From: DASRUP01 sp036397395
GTDB lineage: Bacteria; Patescibacteriota; Minisyncoccia; Minisyncoccales; UBA10102
Assembly (NCBI GenBank): GCA_036397395.1
Contig: DASWIZ010000003.1
Coordinates: 1 to 9,485 of the forward strand
Reading direction: 5' to 3'
Length of the DNA: 9,485 nt
A program made the translations under genes and the position numbers. The notes under the pieces are model-generated. The model had not been told where the DNA came from. It worked only from the letters and a program-made list of their open reading frames with translations, and searched no databases. This document shows, piece by piece, positions 1 to 4,619 of this stretch (position 1 is its first letter; each line of letters opens with the position of its first letter).

Positions 1-849
1 TTTGGGGGTTACCGCATAGTCAATTAAAACCGTAAAAGGTTCTTTAACCACCACATCGGTACGGCCCGGCATTGCAGGCATGTTTGCCAGCGCTTGCTTG
101 CATACATCTATGGAAATCCCGTGCGCCGAACCCACAGAAACCGCGGCCAACGCGTTATACGCGTTAAACCGCCCAATAAGGTTTACGTGAAGCTCTGTGC
201 CGTTTACATGGAAATCCGTACCTGTTTTGTTCTCTTGAACGTTGCTTGCCTGGTAATTGGCGCGCTTCTCTATGCCATAAAAGACTTTCTGTTTTGCCGG
301 CAGTTGGGAAAAGTACTGCGCGTTTTCGTCATCTGCGTTTAGTATATGGACTTTCTTTGCAACCCGAAACAACTTTTGTTTTTCCGCCCGGTATTTTTCA
401 AACGACCCGTGGCGCTCAATGTGTTCTGGCGACACATTGGTAATAACCCCCGTATGAAAGTTTAAAAACCTGTGCCGGTTTTGCAAAATTCCTTCAGAGC
501 TCACCTCAATTACCGCATGCGTACAGCCTTGTTTTGCGGCTTGGCGCAAAAACTTTTGCAAAAACATGCGGCCCGGCATGCCCATTTTCAAATGATTTTT
601 CTCGCGCTTGCCGCCAATTTGAAACCACACTGAAGACGTAGAACATGTTTTATAGCCCGCTTCCGTAAAAATGCGCGTAATCATTTCTGTGGTAGTGGAC
701 TTGCCGTCTGTTCCGGTAACGCCAACTACCGTCATCTTATACGCCGGAAACCCATACAGCGCCGCACCCAAAAACGCCCACAAAAAGTGGTACCAACCCA
801 GCGCCGACTCTGGCACAAACTTTCGCAAAAGACTTTTTACCTTCGCCAT
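1..849 (-). CDS. MurE-like Mur ligase, N-terminal part (runs off left edge)
   Basis: The first 283 residues of an ATP-dependent Mur ligase are visible; the 3' end lies outside the window. The P-loop VTGTDGKSTT is at residues 44-53 (Lys50), followed by EVSSEG at 115-120, where MurE proteins usually have EVSSHG. NVSPEHIERHG at 138-148 matches the MurE NxTxDHLxxHG region, GRFNAYN is at 226-232, and DYAVTP at 278-282 is a variant of DYAHTP. These point to the MurE branch, which adds the third amino acid to UDP-MurNAc-dipeptide in the cytoplasm. Bacterial MurE normally has about 100 residues before the P-loop; here there are 43, including a hydrophobic helix (about 20-35), so the UDP-binding domain is missing. 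The true substrate is therefore uncertain. The ATG at 849 is preferred because it follows AAGGGGA and matches the expected compact N terminus. An in-frame ATG at 909 would add 20 residues. It lies downstream of, and in the same direction as, the Cas2-like gene. Confidence 0.85.
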   Translation of the reverse strand, partial: MAKVKSLLRKFVPESALGWYHFLWAFLGAALYGFPAYKMTVVGVTGTDGKSTTTEMITRIFTEAGYKTCSTSSVWFQIGGKREKNHLKMGMPGRMFLQKFLRQAAKQGCTHAVIEVSSEGILQNRHRFLNFHTGVITNVSPEHIERHGSFEKYRAEKQKLFRVAKKVHILNADDENAQYFSQLPAKQKVFYGIEKRANYQASNVQENKTGTDFHVNGTELHVNLIGRFNAYNALAAVSVGSAHGISIDVCKQALANMPAMPGRTDVVVKEPFTVLIDYAVTPK

Positions 850-859
850 TCCCCTTAAT

Positions 860-893
860 CTAGCCCATTTCCGCCCAAAAATAAAGGGGCTAG
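860..893. other. Inverted repeat in the murE-like leader
   Basis: CTAGCCC (860-866) pairs with GGGCTAG (887-893), a perfect 7-bp stem with a 20-nt loop just upstream of the murE-like start. It contains the left copy of the 14-bp direct repeat. In RNA it may shape the leader; this is inference from base pairing only. Confidence 0.4.
877..890. repeat. 14-bp direct repeat, left copy
   Basis: AAAAATAAAGGGGC occurs here and, identically and in the same orientation, at 1699-1712. The two copies bracket the Cas2-like gene, both palindromes and the gene's promoter, 822 bp apart. It could be a target-site duplication, a recombination site or simply a reused leader motif. No transposase accompanies it. 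Confidence 0.55.
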
Positions 894-912
894 GGATGCG
901 TTTCCGCATCCC
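893..912 (-). other. Perfect 8-bp hairpin with a GAAA tetraloop in minus-strand RNA
   Basis: GGGATGCG (893-900) and CGCATCCC (905-912) are perfectly complementary across a 4-nt loop. Read on the minus strand, the direction of the murE-like mRNA, the loop is GAAA, a stable GNRA tetraloop. No run of T follows directly, so it is not a classical terminator. It probably forms in the leader RNA ahead of the murE-like gene. It also contains the alternative ATG at 909. Confidence 0.55.
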
Positions 913-919
913 GCCCCCG

Positions 920-961
920 AGAGGATATCCTGTAAGAACTCTGCTGACAACAGGATACTCT
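920..961. other. Imperfect inverted repeat between the Cas2-like and murE-like genes
   Basis: The left arm AGAGGATATCCTGT (920-933) pairs with the right arm ACAGGATACTCT (950-961). That gives twelve paired bases with a 2-nt bulge and a 16-nt loop. It abuts the palindrome at 961-996 and lies 7 bases from the GAAA hairpin, so the whole 860-996 stretch is a chain of stem-loops. Confidence 0.45.
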
Positions 962-996
962 ACTCAAAATACTTGCGACCGCAAGAAAATTGAGTA
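961..996. repeat. 36-bp palindromic element, copy A (downstream of the Cas2-like gene)
   Basis: This 36-bp near-palindrome has ends TACTCAA/TTGAGTA and a core CTTGC-GACC-GCAAG. By eye 14 of 18 half-site positions pair. It lies 23 bp past the stop of the Cas2-like gene. It matches copy B (1611-1646) at about 30 of 36 positions, including TACTCAAAATA and TTGCGACCGCA. On the minus strand the core stem is followed by TATTTT, so it may also act as a weak terminator for the Cas2-like gene. Full-length symmetry is more typical of a protein-binding site or a REP-like element than of a CRISPR repeat. Confidence 0.75.
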
Positions 997-1019
997 TGTC
1001 CTCCTTCCTACCTTTGAGC

Positions 1020-1592
1020 TTACACACTAAATTCTTCTCTCCAGTCGCGGTCGTCTCCTATATGATCTGTAACAATATATCGTAATTCACTTTGCGTAAG
1101 GCCAAAGAAGTCGCGCAGCAAATCAATTTCATCTTTGCACTCGTAGGGACAAATCCACACACTTTTCTGGAAAGGCTTTATGCCGAGGTTCCGCAAAACA
1201 CCCCGAAATGCTTCGCGCTTAATCCGATGAAGCTCCTCGATATCAAATAAGACAAGCCGCCATTTGCCATCCCATCTCTTTGGTCTTTTTATTTCCAGGT
1301 TGTTGATTTGATATATTCCAGCCCTTTTTCTTCCCTTTTCTGTTAAACGAATATAAATTTGGTGGTTTCTCTTTTGAATATCAATACAACCTTCTTTTTG
1401 GAGGCGACGAAAAGTATCGTACACTCTTTTTTGCTTATACTTTTTCTTCTTTGTAAACTCCCGGGCGAGATTTGCTCCAAAATATGGAGAACTGGCGGCG
1501 ATTGCCACAGCTCCAGCTACTCCTAGCCAAAGAAACACATCTTTCGTAATCTCACTTTTCGGTTTCTTGGTGTAGTACTTATATTTGCTCAT
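1020..1592 (-). CDS. Winged-helix / Cas2-like protein (PaaX-type), 190 aa
   Basis: Residues 1-18 are basic. A hydrophobic segment (about 19-44, LWLGVAGAVAIAASSPYFGA) precedes a winged-helix region (about 45-92) with a recognition-helix-like KRVYDTFRRLQKEG and the wing IYIRLTEKGRKRAG. From Trp108 the sequence is Cas2-like: WRLVLFDIEELHRIKREAFR carries the first strand with the conserved Asp (D117), then LRNLGIKPFQKSVWICPYE matches the next helix and strand. This order, winged helix then Cas2-like ferredoxin fold, is that of PaaX-family regulators. No cas1, effector or spacer array is nearby, so a role in CRISPR adaptation is unlikely. Known PaaX proteins repress transcription, and the palindrome across this gene's -10 box fits self-repression. 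D117 leaves nuclease activity possible but unshown. There is no good ribosome binding site before the ATG at 1592. It stands alone between ruvA and the murE-like gene. Confidence 0.85.
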   Translation of the reverse strand: MSKYKYYTKKPKSEITKDVFLWLGVAGAVAIAASSPYFGANLAREFTKKKKYKQKRVYDTFRRLQKEGCIDIQKRNHQIYIRLTEKGRKRAGIYQINNLEIKRPKRWDGKWRLVLFDIEELHRIKREAFRGVLRNLGIKPFQKSVWICPYECKDEIDLLRDFFGLTQSELRYIVTDHIGDDRDWREEFSV

Positions 1593-1610
1593 AAGAGATG
1601 GGCCTATAAA

Positions 1611-1646
1611 TACTCAAAATAGTTGCGACCGCAGTTATTTTGAGTA
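1611..1646. repeat. 36-bp palindromic element, copy B (operator-like, upstream of the Cas2-like gene)
   Basis: This 36-bp near-palindrome has ends TACTCAAAATA/TATTTTGAGTA and a centre TGCG-ACC-GCA. By eye 15 of 18 half-site positions pair. It sits 18 bp before the start codon of the Cas2-like gene. Its outer edge overlaps the -10 hexamer (1643-1648), and the predicted transcription start falls inside it. It has the same length and the same core as copy A, exactly 650 bp away. Most likely it is an operator, plausibly for the adjacent winged-helix protein. Confidence 0.75.
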
Positions 1647-1671
1647 TACCACTTACAATCGTAGAATCCAA
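1643..1671 (-). promoter_or_regulatory. Promoter of the Cas2-like gene (extended -10)
   Basis: On the minus strand TGG precedes TATACT (1648-1643), an extended -10 with five of six consensus bases. A weak -35, TTGGAT (1671-1666), lies 17 bp upstream. Transcription would begin near 1636, within palindrome copy B, leaving a leader of about 44 nt. Confidence 0.6.
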
Positions 1672-1696
1672 GATCAATAATCCACAAGTGTTTCAC

Positions 1697-1741
1697 CTAA
1701 AAATAAAGGGGCGGCTGGTATATCCGAGTCTTCTCGGCCAT
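1697..1741 (-). CDS. 14-codon mini-ORF with a strong ribosome binding site
   Basis: The ATG at 1741 is preceded by AAAGGAGGTG (1754-1745) at ideal spacing, the best Shine-Dalgarno match in the window. It would encode MAEKTRIYQPPLYF and then TAG. An extended -10 promoter lies about 35 bp upstream. A short stem-loop, CCGAG-AAGA-CTCGG (1737-1724), falls within codons 2-6 and could be extended over the ATG. The last codons coincide with the 14-bp direct repeat. The frame stays open after the TAG for 30 more codons, through palindrome copy B, to a TAG at 1606-1604. It could be a leader peptide, the remnant of a displaced gene start, or chance; I do not recognise the peptide. Confidence 0.35.
   Translation of the reverse strand: MAEKTRIYQPPLYF
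1699..1712. repeat. 14-bp direct repeat, right copy
   Basis: This is identical to 877-890 (AAAAATAAAGGGGC, same orientation). On the minus strand both copies read GCCCCTTTATTTTT and each follows a short hairpin. Here it encodes the end and the TAG stop of the mini-ORF. Confidence 0.55.
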
Positions 1742-1775
1742 AAACACCTCCTTTCTTCCCCAAGCTGCTAGACCC

Positions 1776-1802
1776 ATAATACCACATCGTCAAGTTTTTC
1801 AA
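1776..1802 (-). promoter_or_regulatory. Putative promoter after ruvA, reading toward the mini-ORF
   Basis: On the minus strand TGG precedes TATTAT (1781-1776), an extended -10. TTGAAA (1802-1797) is a good -35 sequence, but the spacer is short (15 bp), so activity would rest mainly on the extended -10. The predicted start, near 1769, lies about 28 nt before the mini-ORF start codon, with the strong Shine-Dalgarno site in between. Confidence 0.45.
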
Positions 1803-1804
1803 CG

Positions 1805-2374
1805 TTAGCGGCGGCCGAGCAGTTTTAGGGCGGCTTTTATTTTTTCTTCAGTATCAGCCACATCTGCCGGAAGCTGCGCCAAAGCGTCTTTTGCTTCTGC
1901 TTTGGAAAACCCTAAATTTACCAAAGAATCAACAATGGGATCGCCAGAAGATTTTTTGCCGGTTTCAAAACTGCCCAGTTTGCCGGTAAGTTCCAAAATA
2001 AGCTTTTGCACTTTCTTTTCGCCAATTCCTTTAATCCCCTGGAAATACGCGGTGTTGCGCTGGTCTATGGCTTTTTTAATATCCTCGGGTTTACCAAGTG
2101 AAGACAACACCATTGCGGCTTTTGGCCCAATACCGGACACGTCACGGAATGCCTCAAATAATTTGAGCGCTTCAAACGTGGGCACGCCATACAACTCCAG
2201 GGTTTCATCTTTGCGAATTTGCAAAGAGCAAAAAACTTCAAAGTCCTGCTGGCCTTCTTTTATCTGCATAAACAAAACTTCCGGCACAAACACTTTATAC
2301 CCTACCCCTGCTGTTTGGAGTATGATATAATCAGAATCCTTTAAGAGGATATTCCCTTTGAGATAAGCAATCAT
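1805..2374 (-). CDS. ruvA: Holliday junction branch migration protein RuvA
   Basis: The 189-residue product has the normal RuvA length and layout. The N-terminal OB-fold (1-64) begins with the typical MIAYLKGNI and ends RKDETLELYG. Two helix-hairpin-helix motifs follow: DVSGIGPKAAMVLSSLG (about 78-94) and IKGIGEKKVQKLILEL (about 114-129). A flexible linker leads to the C-terminal domain DPIVDSLVNLGFSKAEA (146-162), which contacts RuvB. RuvA tetramers hold the four-way junction while RuvB drives branch migration. The ATG at 2374 is preferred to the in-frame TTG at 2392 because it gives the family N terminus and because a promoter fits exactly upstream. The gene diverges from uvrB, with the starts 12 bp apart. 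ruvB and ruvC are not in this window. Confidence 0.97.
   Translation of the reverse strand: MIAYLKGNILLKDSDYIILQTAGVGYKVFVPEVLFMQIKEGQQDFEVFCSLQIRKDETLELYGVPTFEALKLFEAFRDVSGIGPKAAMVLSSLGKPEDIKKAIDQRNTAYFQGIKGIGEKKVQKLILELTGKLGSFETGKKSSGDPIVDSLVNLGFSKAEAKDALAQLPADVADTEEKIKAALKLLGRR
2323..2331 (+). promoter_or_regulatory. Putative uvrB promoter (extended -10) inside ruvA
   Basis: TGATATAAT is a perfect extended -10 (TG at 2323-2324, TATAAT at 2326-2331) pointing toward uvrB. No convincing -35 is seen 16-18 bp upstream. The start would be near 2338, giving a leader of about 49 nt. It lies in the 5' coding part of ruvA on the opposite strand, so this promoter and the ruvA promoter would face each other. 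Confidence 0.45.
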
Positions 2375-2380
2375 ACTCTT

Positions 2381-2408
2381 ACTATAGTGCAATTCAAGCT
2401 GGTTTCAA
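2381..2408 (-). promoter_or_regulatory. ruvA promoter, leaderless geometry
   Basis: On the minus strand TTGAAA (2408-2403) and TATAGT (2386-2381) are separated by 16 bp, each matching consensus at five of six positions. The -10 ends six bases before the ruvA ATG, so the predicted +1 is the A of the start codon. The -35 lies within the first uvrB codons. Confidence 0.6.
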
Positions 2409-4414
2409 AATTTAAGCCCACGGGCGACCAGCCCGCGGCGATAGAACAGCTTACCCGAGGCATACAATCTGGCGAAAAACACCAGGTGCTTTTGGGCGTT
2501 ACCGGCAGCGGAAAAACTTTCAGCATGGCAAACCTTATTGCCAACACGCAAAAACCCGCCCTGGTCATATCGCCAAACAAAACACTGGCCGCCCAGCTAT
2601 ACCAGGAGCTCAAGGAATTTTTTCCGGAAAACGGCGTGCACTACTTTGTGTCGTATTACGACTATTACCAGCCCGAAGCATATATACCGCAATCTGACAC
2701 CTATATAGACAAAGACGCCAAAATTAACGACACCCTAGACCGTTTGCGCCACGAGGCGGCCCAAGACGTGCTACTGCGCAAAGACGCCATTGTGGTAGCT
2801 TCTGTTTCCTGCATTTACAACATTGGTTCCCCCGAAGACTACCAAAACATAGCTTTAGACCTGCGCCAAGGCCAGGCAATCGGCCGCAGAAAATTGTTGT
2901 CGCACCTGACCGCTTTGCAGTACCAAAGAAATGACATTGACTTTAAGCCGGGCACATTCCGCATTCGGGGTGAAATTTTGGAAATTTTTGTGGTTACCGG
3001 CCGGGAACTCGTGCGCCTTGAGCTCGTGGGCGATACCATAGAAACGCTGTCGGTTTCACAAAACACCATAGCTCCAAACTATTCTGCCATAGGAACATAT
3101 CGGTTTTTCCCCGCCAAATTTTGGGTGACGCCAGAAGACAAGCTGAAAATCGCCATGGAAAATATCAGGCTGGAGCTGCAAGACCGTCTGCAAGAACTAA
3201 AGAAGCAAAACAAACTGGTGGAAGCACAACGGCTGGAACAACGCACCAACTACGACCTGGAAATGATCAAGGAATCCGGCTACTGCCACGGCATTGAAAA
3301 CTACTCTTCGCACATGGAGTTTCGCGCTCCGGGAGACCCGCCTTATACTCTCCTCGACTACTTTGGAAGCGACTTCTTGGTCTTTATAGACGAAAGCCAC
3401 CTTACCCTGCCCCAGCTGCGGGCAATGGCCGTGCAAGACAAAGCGCGCAAGCAATCGCTTGTGGAATTTGGGTTTCGCCTGCCTTCTGCCGTGGACAACC
3501 GTCCGCTTACGTTTGACGAGGTTTTCAGGCGCATCCCGCAAGCCGTGTATATTTCAGCAACTCCCGGAGAATTTGAAACCGAGGAGGCGGGCAGAAAAAA
3601 TATTGCGGAACAAATTATTCGGCCAACCGGACTTTTGGAACCCGCAATTGAAGTTAGGCCAACCGCCAACCAAATCCAGGATGTTATACAAGAAATCGCA
3701 AAGTACAAAGAAAAAGGCCAGCGCGTGCTGCTTATAACCCTTACAAAGCGCTTGTCTGAAGACATTGCAGACTACCTGGCGCAGCGCAACATAAACGTGC
3801 AATGGCTGCACTCTGAAGTAAAAACATTGGATCGTCCGGTTATCTTGGAAGATTTCCGCCGCGGAAAGTACGACGTTATTGTGGGCATAAACCTTTTGCG
3901 CGAAGGTTTGGATTTGCCGGAAGTCTCCCTTGTGGCCATTCTCGACGCAGACAAAGAAGGGTTTTTGCGAAACACAACCACTTTAATTCAAACTATGGGC
4001 AGGGCTGCCCGCCATCCGGAGGGAAAAGCAATCTTGTACGCGGACAAAATCACGTTTTCCATGAAAAACGCTATCGCAGAAGTCGAACGCCGCCGCAAAA
4101 TCCAGGAAAAATATAATCAAGAACACAATATTACGCCCACTGCCATTGTAAAAGACATTCGCGCCTGGGGCTTTGCCGACAAACAAGAGATAGCCGCTGC
4201 CGAATTTGGGGCCGTGCAAGACGTAAAGCTCTTAGAGAAAGAAATGAAACAAGCCGCGAGCAACCTAGACTTTGAAAGAGCCGCCCAGATAAGGGACTTG
4301 ATAAAATCTATAAAAGATGGTACAGTCTCTTCATATGCCAGTCACGAAAGCGGCGCACAAGGCGCTTCGACAAAACCCAAAAAGAAAGGCGCGGAATTTA
4401 AAGAAAAAAAATAA
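2387..4414 (+). CDS. uvrB: UvrABC nucleotide excision repair helicase subunit UvrB
   Basis: This is UvrB, the damage-verifying helicase that receives DNA from UvrA and recruits UvrC. The 675 residues cover the whole family length. Walker A GVTGSGKT is at 37-44, the beta-hairpin YDYYQPEAYIP at 91-101, DESH at 335-338, SATPGEFE near 390-397, NLLREGLDLPEVSL (502-515) and the arginine-finger motif QTMGRAAR at 535-542. The UVR motif that binds UvrC is at about 613-643 (LEKEMKQAASNLDFERAAQI). The start is a GTG, giving the expected QFKLVSKFKPTGDQPAAI. No Shine-Dalgarno site is evident. After the UVR motif there is an extra Lys/Glu-rich tail of about 30 residues (TKPKKKGAEFKEKK at the end). Its last 26 codons are the rpsT sequence read in another frame, so the tail appears to be a by-product of the overlap. 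Confidence 0.98.
   Translation: MQFKLVSKFKPTGDQPAAIEQLTRGIQSGEKHQVLLGVTGSGKTFSMANLIANTQKPALVISPNKTLAAQLYQELKEFFPENGVHYFVSYYDYYQPEAYIPQSDTYIDKDAKINDTLDRLRHEAAQDVLLRKDAIVVASVSCIYNIGSPEDYQNIALDLRQGQAIGRRKLLSHLTALQYQRNDIDFKPGTFRIRGEILEIFVVTGRELVRLELVGDTIETLSVSQNTIAPNYSAIGTYRFFPAKFWVTPEDKLKIAMENIRLELQDRLQELKKQNKLVEAQRLEQRTNYDLEMIKESGYCHGIENYSSHMEFRAPGDPPYTLLDYFGSDFLVFIDESHLTLPQLRAMAVQDKARKQSLVEFGFRLPSAVDNRPLTFDEVFRRIPQAVYISATPGEFETEEAGRKNIAEQIIRPTGLLEPAIEVRPTANQIQDVIQEIAKYKEKGQRVLLITLTKRLSEDIADYLAQRNINVQWLHSEVKTLDRPVILEDFRRGKYDVIVGINLLREGLDLPEVSLVAILDADKEGFLRNTTTLIQTMGRAARHPEGKAILYADKITFSMKNAIAEVERRRKIQEKYNQEHNITPTAIVKDIRAWGFADKQEIAAAEFGAVQDVKLLEKEMKQAASNLDFERAAQIRDLIKSIKDGTVSSYASHESGAQGASTKPKKKGAEFKEKK
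4298..4326 (+). promoter_or_regulatory. Internal rpsT promoter within the uvrB 3' end
   Basis: TTGATA (4298-4303, five of six consensus) is followed after 17 bp by TACAGT (4321-4326, four of six). The predicted start is at 4333, two bases before the rpsT ATG. The promoter lies in codons of the UvrB UVR motif and the segment after it, and would let S20 be made independently of uvrB. Confidence 0.55.
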
Positions 4415-4619
4415 GGTAAAAACCCTTACCAAACAGGTGCGGAAACTGGCTTTGGCCAAAACGCAGCAAGAAGCCCAACAACTCCTTCCCCAGGCGTATA
4501 AAGCCTTGGATAAGGCGGCAAAAACAGGAGTTTTAAAAAAAGGGGCGGCTAACCGCAAAAAATCCCGTTTAGCCAAACTTGTTGGCAAATCCGCTACAAC
4601 GCAGCTAAAAACGCGGTAA
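4335..4619 (+). CDS. rpsT: 30S ribosomal protein S20
   Basis: The 94-residue product is very basic and has the S20 plan. The N terminus PVTKAAHKALRQNPKRKARN binds 16S rRNA, a helical middle includes LLPQAYKALDKAAKTGVLKKGAANRKKSRLAKLV, and the fold is a three-helix bundle at the bottom of the 30S subunit. Starting at 4335 gives the family MPVTKAAHKA beginning; an in-frame ATG at 4317 would add six atypical residues. The gene begins 80 bp inside uvrB in a different frame, without a Shine-Dalgarno site, and an intrinsic terminator follows at once. Its last 26 bp overlap the 3' end of the convergent holA. Confidence 0.96.
   Translation: MPVTKAAHKALRQNPKRKARNLKKKNKVKTLTKQVRKLALAKTQQEAQQLLPQAYKALDKAAKTGVLKKGAANRKKSRLAKLVGKSATTQLKTR

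Noticed and set aside
849..909. Start of the murE-like gene at the upstream in-frame ATG (909)
   Set aside because: It would add 20 residues not expected for the family and lies in the GAAA hairpin stem. The ATG at 849 has a purine-rich AAGGGGA just before it and gives the typical N terminus.
1077..1535. Hydrophobic segment of the Cas2-like protein as a membrane anchor
   Set aside because: The stretch is short, broken by Ser-Ser-Pro and Asn, and directly precedes the winged helix. A helix packed against the DNA-binding domain is at least as likely, so no membrane claim is made.
961..1646. Two 36-bp repeats next to a Cas2-like gene, suggesting a CRISPR remnant
   Set aside because: There are only two copies, 650 bp apart, with a gene between them, no regular spacers and no other cas gene. 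The repeats are palindromic over their full length, unlike typical CRISPR repeats.
1604..1696. GTG-started 30-codon frame following the mini-ORF
   Set aside because: It has no ribosome binding site, runs through the promoter and palindrome of the Cas2-like gene, and has no recognisable sequence; probably a chance open frame.
1901..2330. Long open frame opposite ruvA, and similar ones opposite polA and holA
   Set aside because: They lie fully antisense to well-recognised genes, have low-complexity translations and no family match; shadows of the real genes.
2375..2392. ruvA start at TTG 2392
   Set aside because: It adds six residues before the conserved MIAYLKG start, and the ruvA -10 box lies inside that stretch.
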